Of a stretch of 64,000 bases of DNA, positions 10,366 to 20,479 are shown piece after piece. This DNA comes from Acanthosepion esculentum (taxonomy: Eukaryota > Mollusca > Cephalopoda > Sepiida > Sepiidae). Every line of letters starts with the position of its first letter. The first letter of the stretch is position 1. Position numbers and translations under genes: made by a program. The stretch spans positions 10,538,698 to 10,602,697 of the forward strand of contig OZ038482.1 of assembly GCA_964036315.1 (NCBI GenBank), given 5' to 3'. The notes beneath the pieces were generated by a model. It was not told the DNA's origin and ran no database searches. It saw only the letters and a list, made by a program, of their open reading frames with translations.

Positions 10366-10712
10366 GGTGATTGAAAAGTAATTCCCCATTTTAAAATACT
10401 TTTAATTTATTTATCAACTATAATTTTTACAAGAAATGGATATGAGAAGAAAGTGTTTAGCATGAGGTTTTATTTAAAATTCAATATGGGCACCAGTTTT
10501 TGCTGCCAGCTTCTCGAGCCTCCAGAAATCGCATAAACTGATTTCACCAGGAACTCTTGTGGTATGGAAGACATAACTCCTTTTGTTCCCCCATAAAGTT
10601 CTAAGGTTTTGGTATGGTATAGTAGACTTGCTCCTTTACCTCCCCCCCCCCCCCAAAAAAAAATTCAGAGGGTGTTAAGTCAGAATTCTTGGCTGGCCAC
10701 TCATACATAAAA
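10366..10712 (-). pseudogene. Mariner/IS630-superfamily transposase 3' fragment with terminal repeat
   Basis: The minus strand reads EWPAKNSDLTPSEFF, matching the last catalytic region of mariner-type DDE/D transposases (W-P-x-R-S-P-D-L-x-P-x-D). Degenerate downstream matches follow, including IPQEFLVK. Here the acidic residue after P-S is E. The frame is broken by a C-run/A-run at 10640-10662. The outer end, GGTGATTGAAAAGTAATTCCCC at 10366, resembles a mariner terminal inverted repeat and directly follows a TA, the usual target. The N-terminal two thirds are missing. Confidence 0.65.
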
Positions 10713-10733
10713 TAGTGATAGAGCTGACATCTT

Positions 10734-10860
10734 CAGTTGTATGGATATGAGTTCGTAACCCTGGGTTTCACTCTTTTGTGATCATCAGACAAAAGTTTTC
10801 CTGATGATTGCAAAAGCATGAAACCCAGTGTTACAAACTCGTATCCATACCATACAACTG
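10734..10860. repeat. Hairpin element, family F
   Basis: The left arm 10734-10788 (CAGTTGTATGGATATGAGTT...ATCATCAG) is the imperfect reverse complement of the right arm 10801-10860 (CTGATGATTGCAAAAGCATG...CATACAACTG), with a 12-nt spacer. A single related arm lies at 50807-50863. Each arm carries CTGATGA - short hairpin - GAAACCC. Confidence 0.85.
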
Positions 10861-11103
10861 AAAATATATATGAATGTGTGTATGCATGCATGAACATAGC
10901 ATATTTAGATATAAACCCTTTTTTTTTGTGATTGGATTAAAGTACTAATGTCTTTAATCTGATGGTAATTAGAAGAGTCATTAGATTTGTGCTAAATGTT
11001 TACATGGAAGTTCAGTCCTCTTGAGAGAAATGTATGACAATACGTGTTTGTGTGTGTATATGTTTAATTTTAATCTTTTATCAGTAAAGACTGTCTTGTA
11101 AGG

Positions 11104-11389
11104 CAGGGGTTGGCAACCTTTCACTATGTGCTGACTTAGGGTTTAAAATCATTCAGTGTGCCAACAGCATACGTAGTTTTATACAAGTCAATGTCAGTAT
11201 ACCTGTTCTACAATATTTATATAATATAATATATATATATATATATATACATACTTTAGTATGTATTAAAATTGAAACCGCTAAATAACATCTTTGCACT
11301 GTAGTAGTAATTGGATGGATTTTGTGATGTCATTTGTGACTGCATGCCATTGGAAATTGCTTGGTGTGCCATGTATAGCTGAAACCCTG
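11104..11389. mobile_element. hAT-type MITE with perfect 8-bp target-site duplication
   Basis: It starts CAGGGGTTGGCAACC and ends AGCTGAAACCCTG; the outermost CAGGG/CCCTG are inverted. Exact copies of TTGTAAGG lie at 11096-11103 and 11390-11397. An 8-bp duplication and CAGGG-type ends are the hallmark of hAT elements. At 286 bp, without a reading frame, it is non-autonomous and must have moved with a transposase encoded elsewhere. A short (TA)n lies at its centre. Confidence 0.92.
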
Positions 11390-11589
11390 TTGTAAGGGGA
11401 CAAGACAAGAGAATTGGTATGCAATTTTAGTCTTTTGCACAGTTGTTTTTTTTTTTGTTTTTTTAAACCATCCAGAGGCGTTATGAAAATGTACAGATCA
11501 TTTATAACAAATTTAGTACAGGAATTAAGTAAATTTAAGATAGCCTGTTTTTATTATTTTATTTGGTCGATTAAGGTCTGACATTAGTT

Positions 11590-12120
11590 TATCCTGCCAA
11601 ACATTACATGTCGCATCACAGGTGGTTTTGGGTCATGTCTTCAGATAACCTCATCAGAGACTTTCACATGGATGTCATGCAGAAATATCTAAACTGTCAG
11701 CTGTATACAATTACTTTCAGATCAGTAGTCAGAAATGGCTTCAAGAGAATCAAATATGTAGGTTTTCATAAGGACTATCCCTCTTTGAATCTTGTGAAGA
11801 AGCACTACAGAATTACAGAGAAAGAACTGTACCAGATAGTAGAAACCATATCACTTGAAAACTGAAAAATAGCAATGACTTAAATGGAAAGTACATGTCA
11901 CTCAAAGAGAGAATGACATAATCAAGATGTTGACATTTCACATGACTTCAAACAAAAGGTTAGGATAAAAACCCATCAATACTGGAAAGAACAGTAAATG
12001 AACTTGAGAAACCTATTTTTCTGAAAAATTGTTTCAAGATTTTTATAAATTTCAACTGAAATTAGCATTGAGTGCTTGATAAATGAATGCCAAATGGTTT
12101 CTTTGTAAGGAAAAAGCATT
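11590..12120 (+). pseudogene. LINE 3'-end relic, family E copy 1
   Basis: About 500 bp aligns with 21700-22180. In frames, the copies give N-G-F-K-R-I-K, YPSLNLVKKHYRI, ELYQIVETISLE and then, across stops, blocks like LKW-A-VTWR and TSNKRLGRK. This resembles the C-terminal end of non-LTR retrotransposon ORF2 proteins. The open part (11608-11865, 85 codons) has no catalytic motif and no splice context. LINE class is inferred from these late blocks only. Confidence 0.55.
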
Positions 12121-13555
12121 TGGAATGCATCTGGTTACAGTAATAGAATTTTTAGTTGTTTTAAATTTAGTTTATTGTGCATGTTTTGATTAGTTGATTG
12201 AGCAAAAAATTTATTTTTACATTGATATTATTATGAAAGCCATTGTCACTAAATGTTTAAGATTAAATAATTCTTTATAGAATATTGTTTTGGAAGTAGA
12301 TTCATGTATGTTTTATTAATTTTTATGTGGGTCTTTTTGTGTGTTAGACCTAAGATGGAAAAAAGACGAGCATGCTAGTTATTCTCTTTTTGTATAATCT
12401 TGGCTGAGGAGGAAGGTCGTAGGTCATTAATGATTGGTCACTTGTGATTTCAAGATCAGCAGTGGCAGTTATTTAATGTGTCCATTTCTTGTGTGCTTGG
12501 CAGATTTTTGCTTCAGGGTCACCTGCTGGAATAAGTACTGTTTCAGTAGGGTCTCTTGGGCAAACAAGTATGATGTTGGAAGACTCAAAATTTGTCATAA
12601 CATCATTGATCCTGCACACAAATTACATGACTGCAATCTTGTATTAGTGTTTAATTTATTTTCAATCACTTGGCACACCACGTGTTTGTGCCGAGTGACT
12701 GAAAACAGATTCTAACATGAGGGAAAACACCTTGAATAGAGAAAAAAAGATTTTCAAAAGTTTTGGATGCATATTCAAGTGAGAAAAGCAAAAGGTTATT
12801 TAATGAAACTGTCCTCTGGCTTGATGTAGTCTCTCAAGTGACCAAATACTTTAGCCAGATGGGTCCTGTGTTGGCCATTCCCAATGTTGGTCATCAATAA
12901 ATTCTTAGTATTTTTCTAATCACAGATTAGTCTTTATCTCTGCTCTAGATGTAGTTTGAAGTTAAGACTACCAGTTGCATCTTGTGGGTGGGGTGATATG
13001 AAGAGAGAAAAAAAATTCTTGGCCAGTCAGCCATTACCGAGACATATTGGCCCTGTGGGAAGGTTTCTACTGTAATATGGTGGTCATATTATAGAAGAAC
13101 TGCTCCTTCCAACCATATTACACCATCTCACTGTATCTGGTGACACATAACCTTGGCTCTGCCAGAAGACTTGTGATAGCATCACACATGACTTTCATTC
13201 ATCATGGCCTCCTAGCACCATCACAGGGTGTACCTCTTTGTGGCATCAGTGCAGTACCTTTTCATTTCTCATGTCAGATTGGAAGTGGCCATATGAATGC
13301 TTGTTACAAGTGAGGAAAATGAATGTTCAAATTTAGTGCATTCTTTGTAACATTGGGCTATTTTTTATTTGTGACCTAAAAAGTTTGTTCAGCATAAATT
13401 CAAATTTATTCTATTGAATTCTGTCAAATTTATTACATTTTCCAGTTTGTAGAACTGCTGTTGCACAGATCAGATTTCGAAAGAAACTCTCCAGATTCCA
13501 TAATCTTTTAGTTCAAGTACTTTTCTGCGGTTAGTATTGTGAACAGTAAAGAACC
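12121..13555. other. Unassigned sequence
   Basis: Partly less AT-rich than its surroundings (12800-13280) with small inverted repeats such as GTAATATGGT/ACCATATTAC near 13075-13120. One weak exon-like stretch at 12508-12648 is discussed under rejected items. Confidence 0.4.
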
Positions 13556-13559
13556 TATA

Positions 13560-14165
13560 CTAGCAGCAAACCGCCTGCATATGGATTGAAAATGAATTCA
13601 GAAAATCTACAGAAATAAAAAGGGGTGTAAGACAAGGATGTATCTTCTCACTGGACTTATTCAACCTTATACAGCGAGGTGATTTTGAGAGAACTAGAAG
13701 TCCTACCAGGATTCATTATTGGTGGCCACAATCTTAACAACATAACACATGCAGATAGCATTGTGCTGATAGCAGACACAGAAAGAAAATTACAAGAACC
13801 CCTGCAGAAAGTAATGAAAGAAAAATGAGAAGGACTAAACATCAACTGCAGAACAATAGAATGTATGGTTGTTAGCAAAAGGATGAGCCTAAAATGAAAA
13901 TTAGAAATCAGACATACCGAAAATCAAACAAGTACAAAATTTGAAATATCTGGGAAGTGTTTTAACAGAGGACGAAGAGTGCAACTGAAAACCAATGACG
14001 CACCGGGATAGCCAAGGCTGCATTCCAAAAGCTAAGAGTATTAAGAAACTGAAAAATTTGTTACTAAGAAAAGAGTACTGAACTAATTATGATATCTCCT
14101 CAAAGATGGACTTGAAGCAACAGAAATTTGGTTCTACAGAAAGATACTGAGTCTTCATGGTAATG
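13560..14165 (+). pseudogene. RTE-like LINE reverse-transcriptase relic
   Basis: Translation gives a block around KRGVRQGCIFSLDLFNL (RT motif R-G-V-RQGC-LSP-LFNLY), then LPGFIIGGHNLNNITHADS, where the family catalytic Y-A-D-D has become H-A-D-S, then VLIADTERKLQ, EGLNINC-TIECMVVS, a degraded KFEYLGS-LTED block and a remnant RLEATEIWFYRK. Frameshifts and stops occur throughout. The endonuclease domain and N-terminal RT are missing. The catalytic change and breaks make it inactive. An independent, inverted copy of the later part is at 8640-9000. Confidence 0.85.
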
Positions 14166-14169
14166 GAGA

Positions 14170-14820
14170 CTGGTTTGTTTAAGCATTGCATGTTGAAGCC
14201 TTTGGCATGGGGCTGAGGTTTTTAGATTTTGATATTAAAGCTCTGTTATACGCACACACCCATTACGGGGGAATAAATTGAAAAATTGACTAAATGATGG
14301 TTTTCACTACAGACTAACTATCAAATTTAACAATATATAAAAAATAAAACTAATTGATTTTCAGGAAAACATTGATAAATATTACAAAGCTGCTGTTGTC
14401 TTTGATTTGATATCTTAAGCATGTAAGTTTAATAAAGTTAAATCATTTTGTTTTATTTTTTTTTTTAATATTTTATTTATATTTATTTTCTTATTTTTCC
14501 AGAATCTGTAATGTTTCAGCTTGCAAGTTAGAAATGTCAAATTAGTGATTAAAGATATTTTTTCTAGTGTCATTATCTTGTAAATCATTTTTCTCTATTT
14601 CAGTTTGTATTTGTAAGAAATTTTCTGGAAAAAAAAATGAATCCTAGCAATTTTTTTTTTTTTTTTTTGTCCCAATTATTTAAAATTATTTTTATTTTGG
14701 TTTCATCTAACCATCCTGGAAATATATATTTTTTTTTTCTTGTTCTCCTTGGCATTATGAATTTTCTTTTTACTTTTTGATATGGAAATGAAGTGACCCA
14801 AACTCCAATCTGTCTATTTT
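14170..14820. other. AT-rich stretch before candidate exon
   Basis: Contains T tracts at 14456-14466 and 14651-14668 and no recognised feature. It would be intron if the 14826-14906 exon is real. Confidence 0.5.
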
Positions 14821-14825
14821 GGCAG

Positions 14826-14906
14826 CTGCATTTTCTTGTGCATGCGTTGCATCTGCAAGTGAATGGGACAGATTTCATTGAAAGCGAAGAAGAAATGTTA
14901 GCAGAT
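14826..14906 (+). CDS. Candidate internal host exon (27 codons)
   Basis: A stretch of 81 nt is bounded by an acceptor-like TCTGTCTATTTTGGCAG and a donor GTAACT. The phase 0-0 frame is open and reads LHFLVHALHLQVNGTDFIES followed by EEEMLAD. The peptide has balanced composition, unlike the repeat-driven frames around it, with an amphipathic start and an acidic end. No copy was noticed elsewhere in the window. The phase matches that of the terminal exon at 37964, also on plus, so both could belong to one gene. The protein is not recognised, and a chance open frame is possible at this length. Confidence 0.45.
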
Positions 14907-15332
14907 GTAACTTTTTTTTCTTCTCTCTTTTGATTCTGTTGTCTTTTTGGCCCGTTAGTAGCAGCAGCAGCCATAGCTGTGTATTCCTTTTGAATGTGGA
15001 GAAATTCAATTGTTATAATGTGATGGATTTCTATCCATAAATGTATAAAATATATAATGAAAGTAATAAATGCTTTATTCTTGAGTGTTCAACAATGAAC
15101 AAAGGTTAAAATCTTTCAAAGGTTGAAGTTATTGAAAGAAAACAGTCTTGCTAATGGCCAGTGACAATCAGAAATTTCACTTGGACTTTAAATCAATTTT
15201 CATTCATCAAACCATTTATTTTTTAATTTTTTACCAACACTAAGGGTCCTTTCGCTGCTTTATTTAATTTTTTTTAATATATGGATTGGGAGGAGGTTAG
15301 TTTGATTTGATTGGCTACATGATAAATGGTTT

Positions 15333-15757
15333 ATGCCTACTATTTATATTATTTGGGCTATTGTCCTCATCTTTGTCACCGTGTTTATTACAACGTTTTG
15401 GCCGTTGTACGCTCTAGCCTTCTTCAGGTGGTTGGAATGTCGAACTGAACCCTTTATTTCACTCACAAAGACCGAAAGAATGCGAGTTCAATACCCAGTT
15501 ATGGCAGTGGAGAACTTGGAGAGGGGAATTAACAGGAGATAACTGATAACTGACATCCATTATACATGACATGTGAAACTAGAACAGTCTACCCCTGTGA
15601 GCAAAATAAAGGGTTCAGTTTGACATTCCAACCACCTGAAGAAGGCCGGAGCATACAACAGCCGAAATGTTGTAATAAATGTGGCAACAAAGATGAGGAC
15701 AATAGTCCAAATAATGTAAATAGTGTACATAATACCTCATCTCAGAAATATAGACAG
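15333..15757. mobile_element. Family A foldback copy
   Basis: The left arm (about 15340-15466) is the reverse complement of the family A body and tail. A short remnant of the tRNA-like head follows in plus orientation (GCGAGTTCAATACCCAG at 15482), then the body (GTGGAGAACTTGGAGAGG, AACTGATAACTGACATCCAT) and a forward right arm to 15757 (CAGAAATATAGACAG). The two arms could pair over more than 120 bp. The small open frames here are accidental. Confidence 0.85.
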
Positions 15758-15879
15758 GTTTATGCCTAATACTGATCATTGGAAAATTTATTATTTGAAA
15801 TTTGGTCATCTTTCAGAAAATGCAGGCATGAACTTTACAAAGAAATTCTGTCATCAAAAGGTTAAACAAGAATGTCGTC

Positions 15880-15990
15880 ATGTGGAACAATGATTAGCAA
15901 GCTAAGTTTATGCATAATTAGTGCAACAGTGAGTTTGATCCTCACTAAGTGCCTCTATATTCATGGCCTTATACCAGATTAAGTTTAGTA
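15880..15990 (+). repeat. SINE family S2 copy
   Basis: CAGTGAGTTTGATCCTCACT (B-box-like), then AAGTGCC and GGCCTTATACCAGATTAAG, match the minus-strand copy at 640-765. The A-box region is degenerate. Confidence 0.65.
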
Positions 15991-15999
15991 AATATGAAT

Positions 16000-17170
16000 T
16001 TTACTAAAGATGGTATTTCTGTACACTGATTAAGGTGGTTATCATAAATGTTGGGCTGTGAACTTCTCAGTTGTAGGTCCTGGAAAGGAGATGGTCATCT
16101 CTTGTTTCCTTTCATGCGATCGATATTGCAAAAGGATAGTTTAATTTGCATTAGAACTATTGTCTACTAATCAATTTCTGATTATTTGCAAAAGATTTTT
16201 ACAGAACTTAAAATGTATCAACTTTTGTTATCTACTATTAAAATCTATGCCTCATTTAGTTTAGCTGTCATACTGTTTTGTTCACTATTTACTGTTATAG
16301 TTTAAACCCGTAGTGCTCGAGCATCTGCCTATGATTTTAGCACATGGGTGGCAGTATTGTTTCTCTTTGCATAACATTTTCATAAGAATATCTTCAGGGA
16401 CACACTAGAAAATCTCTTTAAGCAAAAGCTAAAAAATTGAATTGGGTCCATTAATTTATAATCAAGAAATCTAGTCATTTCTTCTAACTGCATCCAATCA
16501 GTGCATTAAGGATGCAAAAGTTTCTGTCTGTCTGTTGGGTAATATTTGCTGGGGAGGAGGTTGTATGTTGTTGGGTGGGGCATGATGGCCAGCAAGTGAG
16601 ACATTTTGATGTTTCTACAAGCAGCTTTTATTAGCTGCAGCTGCTGCTGCTGCTTCTAACATGGTTTGGTTGGTAGGGTAGGGGGGGAGGGTGGTGGTCA
16701 TATAGCGTGAAAACTTCCTTTTCTCCTTCACCTCATCTCTTCTGTATGATAGCAACTGGACAAAAGTATTGACTTTTCCACCAGCCCGCTGTTTGGAATA
16801 TTGGGTAAGAAAGTGGCCCATATTATTAAGTGCATCCTTTTATCATTCAAAATAACTTACCAATCGAAATATCATCAAGCCCTCATTCTTATTTGTTTGT
16901 TATTATTACAATTCATATTTTTGGGGGGGCCTTTGGAAAAATAATCAATTGGAATGCCAAGGGTTTATTTTAAAAAATTTTTTTTTTAGCAGCTGGTGGT
17001 AATAGTTGCTTGTTTGTTGTTTTTTTTCTTCTGTTACCCGATGGTCGGAGATTTGTACAAAATATTGAATGAGCTTTAGGTGCACTTTGCTATTTATGGA
17101 TTGAAGTCTATTACTGTATTGTTTTTGCTTTGTAGCATAATTTGCTATTCATTAAGCAAAATTGTGGATA
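16000..17170. other. No gene recognised
   Basis: Single-copy-looking AT-rich sequence. A short CTG/CAG run at 16636-16655 gives a poly-Ala minus-strand frame that is dismissed. G runs occur near 16681 and 16923. Confidence 0.5.
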
Positions 17171-17175
17171 TTTTT

Positions 17176-17390
17176 TTATGTTTGAGATGAGGTATTGTAA
17201 CTATTTACATTGTTTGTACTGTGATTCCTCATCTTTATTATCATGTTCATGACGTTTCGACCGTTGTATGCTCTGGCCTTATTCCAGAATAAGGGGTTTG
17301 GTTCGAAATTCCAACGTATACTACCTGAAGAAGGCAAGTGTACAATGGCTGAAACATTGTGAAGATGAAAAGAGGGCAACAATGTCAATA
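17176..17390. mobile_element. Headless family A foldback copy
   Basis: An inverted arm (17180-17286: TGAGATGAGGTATTGTAACT, CGTTTCGACCGTTGTATGCT) joins directly to a forward arm (17287-17385: AATAAGGGGTTTGGTTCGAA, CTGAAGAAGG, GGCTGAAACATTGTGAAGAT). No tRNA head lies between them. Confidence 0.75.
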
Positions 17391-17799
17391 GTAAAGTTGT
17401 GGATGTCGCAGAAGCCTTTTAATTTGTTAGCTCATATTTAGATGGATTACAGTATCTTGTTAACATGATACCAAAATATTAAAGGCTTTTCATATCTTTC
17501 TCTGATGTCAGTCTCTGTGTAGACTGAACAGTTTTACCAATTTCCCAGATAGTAGCGGCGTGTTTGATTTTTAAAATAGAAATATTTTGGCAACGATCTT
17601 TGCTTGGATATTGACATTTGACACTGGTGGGCAATACACAACCATTTGGCCACTAAACACAGTATTTTTTTTTTTATTTTTCATGATTTTTGTTCTATAT
17701 TTAATAACTTTTTTTTCTCAATTTAGAAAGCATTTCCAATTACAAAATGGTTGAGTAAATATAAAAATGGAGTGAGAGAGAAATAAACAACAAAAATAT

Positions 17800-17975
17800 T
17801 ATTTACATGGGGATGATTCTCCTCATCTTTATCATGTTTTGCCTATTGTTTTGTATCTTCTGGCCTTCATCAGGTGCATGTCAATTCAGGTAACCTACAG
17901 GGAATTCCAAACTAAACTCTTTATTTAATCTATAGGGGTAGGCTCTTCTAGTTCTACTGCCCATGTTGAGGGATA
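17800..17975 (-). repeat. Family A copy, inverted
   Basis: The minus strand reads TAGAACTAGAAGAGCCTACC, AATAAAGAGTTTAG, GGTTACCTGAATTGACATGC, CTGATGAAGGCC and AAAGATGAGGAGAATCATCC, a subfamily with GGTTACCTGAATT inserted. Confidence 0.65.
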
Positions 17976-18163
17976 TCTTGTCAGTATATTGTCAGTGGTG
18001 TTCATTTTGAAAAGGTTGTAAAATATTCACATTTTCCATCCTTATCCCTAAAAGAGCAATTTATAAACAAATACAAAGGAAATGGTCCATAAACCAATTC
18101 TTATTTTTGGGGTAAATTCTGGAAGAAACTTTTGCAATGCCTCATTTTTTAACTTGAATCAAA

Positions 18164-18198
18164 TGTGTGTGTGTGTGTGTGTGCGCGCGCGCGCGCGC
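18164..18198. repeat. (TG)n(CG)n alternating purine-pyrimidine tract
   Basis: About 9 TG units run into 8 GC units. The uninterrupted alternation favours left-handed DNA, and the CG block stands out in this CpG-poor, AT-rich region. Confidence 0.97.
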
Positions 18199-18199
18199 A

Positions 18200-19740
18200 A
18201 AATTATAATTTTGTATGTAAAAATATATTTCACATATATAAAATTTTGCAAGCATATCAAGAAAGAAGTCCAGAAGTAGGTAAACTATCTCTATTTTAAA
18301 AGAAGGAAGAAAATGGCTACAGTCTTTTATATTTATCTTACAGTGCAAAATGTCTTTTTGAAGTTTTTCGTCCTGTTAGAATTCATTAACATATCTCTAT
18401 TTTAATAAATGCTAAATAAAGTAACAATTGCACTCCAGGTTCTCTATTTAGAATTTATTTTCAGTATCTCTTATTTTCACTTATTTCTGTAAGTAGCAGC
18501 AAAAAAAAAAAAAAAATACAGTGATAAAATGTTGCCAAGTGGTTGTTTGGAGTTGAGAAAATGTTGCTTATCGTTTACCATTTCATCCGATTTAGAAATA
18601 CAAATGTCTCTGACCATTTTCTGATTCCTTTTAGTGTTCATGTTGTTGAGTTTCCAGGAAATTTCATTAATTTTCTTAAATTTGTTGTGTTAAATTCATG
18701 TTTTTCTGTGAAATAAAATTGGAGAGCACCCAAGATATAGACCTCTGCTCTTCTAGATTTTGCAGTGAGTTTTCTTTTTCTTTATTTTTCAACAATTGTT
18801 TTTTTTTTTTTTTTTTGCTGCCTTTCAGTTTTCTTACTAAACTGAGACTGTATCTTTGTCCCTTGATAATCATTCTTGCTTGTTGATTTTTTGCATTACT
18901 TTGTAATGTCAATGTAATAAATTATTTCCTTGATTCATGGCACTGAACTGATTTGTAAAATGTTTCTACTCTTGATGTAAATTGATTTCTAGTATAAATT
19001 TTTACAAATAACTCTAAATTTAATCTCCTCTTTTCAGTCATAACAAAAGTTTCCATTTATTAAAATGTAGAAATTGTTTTTTAAATTGAAAAATTTATAG
19101 TTCAGAGTAAACGTTATGATAGTTAAGGTGGTGATTGTTATTTACATATGACCATTGGGGGTGGGGAGTAGTCTTTATAAATGAATTGTACAGGTACACA
19201 AACCTGGTTTTAAAATAATTATAAAACAAATTTAACTGCAGGATTTTTCCCTTGTATGGTAAGGAACTCTTCTGAAATTTGATATTCAGATTTTTTTTTT
19301 TCCTTATTGAAAATAAATAAAAGGAATTGGAACAAAAAACCTTCTTGCCTGCCTCTGTGTGTGATGTGATGTTTCTTTTACAGTAATGAAATTTGTGTGA
19401 AAGTCAGATATTACAAGGATATGCAGACTTGACATGAAAGAAAAAATATGCAATACAAAATAAAGAAAAAAAATTTATCACTTATAGAAGAATTTAATTT
19501 TTCTGAATTAAAGGCAAACCTATCGGTTAGTGTGTGTGTGTAAAAAGTATACTGTTACCATATATATTCGTCATATGTATATTCTTCAAGTTGCTTAGAT
19601 TGAGGTATTGAAAGGCAGTAGTATGGCAATAAAGATGATATAAATTAATTTATAGCCTCATTATTAAACCTGTTTGTTTTTTTTTTGTATTAACAGATTT
19701 CTATCCAAGTCCACCTTCAGTCCTTTATATAAATTAGAGG
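18200..19740. other. No gene recognised
   Basis: AT-rich with A/T tracts at 18500-18514 and 18797-18816. TTTTGTATTAACAG at 19683-19696 is acceptor-like, but no plausible exon follows. Confidence 0.5.

Positions 19741-19790
<50 letters not shown>
19741..19790. repeat. (CT)n(AT)n microsatellite
   Basis: About 5 CT then about 19 AT units, directly abutting the inverted-repeat element that begins at 19791. Confidence 0.97.
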
Positions 19791-19795
<5 letters not shown>

Positions 19796-20287
19796 CATTT
19801 TATGATATGTTTAACGTTCTTTTTATAGATACAAGTATTTAAGCAAATGCTCTGTTTTATAATAAACGGTATTAAATAACATTTACCGGCCTGAATGTCC
19901 GAGAAATGTCTTTATATTAAATTGTCGGACCTTGTCCAATTCAATATATATATATTCTAAAATATATGACGTCATTTGTTTACATTTGATACGCTAGAGC
20001 AGATATGAATAGAAGAGATTCATGGAAGATTTAAGTTTAAAGATAGTAAAATCGACCTTGCTAACCAGATGCTCATCTGTGGCCGAAAGGTTAAGGCACA
20101 TCACGCGAAATGATGGTTCCGTATAGGATACAGGTTCGATTCCTGTCGGTGAGCGAAAATTTTCTATGAAAATTTCTCGGACATTCAGGCCGGTAAATGT
20201 TATTTAATACTGTTTATTATAAAACAGAGCATTTGCTTAAATACTTGTATCTATAAAAAGAACGTTAAACATAATATAAATGTCTTT
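19791..20287. mobile_element. Long-terminal-inverted-repeat element carrying a tRNA-Ser-like core
   Basis: The left arm 19791-19908 is the near-perfect reverse complement of the right arm 20172-20287 (about 117 bp, few mismatches; inner ends CCGGCCTGAATGTCCGAGAA / TTCTCGGACATTCAGGCCGG). Total length is 497 bp and no protein is encoded. The right half holds a complete tRNA-Ser(CGA)-like cloverleaf with intact A and B boxes. (TA)n tracts flank both outer ends, so a TA target duplication cannot be separated from the microsatellite. It may be a MITE, or a retroposon whose body was copied in inverted orientation. Confidence 0.85.
20071..20155 (+). tRNA. tRNA-Ser(CGA)-like sequence, probable pseudogene or SINE head
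   Basis: The 85-nt cloverleaf has a 7-bp acceptor stem GCTCATC/GGTGAGC (one T-G wobble), A box TGGCCGAAAGGTTAAGGC, a 5-bp anticodon stem CATCA/TGATG around loop CGCGAAA, a long variable arm TTCC...GGAT, and T arm ACAGG-TTCGATT-CCTGT with a perfect B box. The loop places CGA at 34-36 (serine), but position 33, almost invariably U, is G. The long variable arm supports serine identity. A TTTT at 20160-20163 could end Pol III transcription. The G33 change and the position inside an inverted-repeat element argue for a mobile-element head rather than a working tRNA. Confidence 0.7.
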
Positions 20288-20424
20288 AAATATATATATA
20301 TATATATAAAGGACATTGTATGACAAAGTGGAAAAAGTTTATTTGTGATGCATTTCGTCCTTCAGGAAGATGGCTGGGGTCAGACCAGCTTGAAATAGAA
20401 TATACTGTATATATAAAAGATAGA

Positions 20425-20425
20425 G

Positions 20426-20468
<43 letters not shown>

Positions 20469-20469
20469 A
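20425..20469. repeat. (TA)n(CA)n microsatellite
   Basis: About 8 TA then about 14 CA units. Confidence 0.96.
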
Positions 20470-20479
20470 GATTGTGTGT

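Noticed and set aside
12508..12648. Exon-like stretch after TGTGCTTGGCAG reading 46 codons to TAG
   Set aside because: The acceptor has a weak pyrimidine tract, an alternative frame is equally open, and no partner exon or poly(A) signal fits; left as unassigned sequence.
16615..16821. Poly-Ala minus-strand frame
   Set aside because: Due to a short CTG/CAG run with no supporting features.
19683..19740. Strong acceptor-like TTTTTTGTATTAACAG
   Set aside because: The open frame after it runs into (TA)n with no donor.
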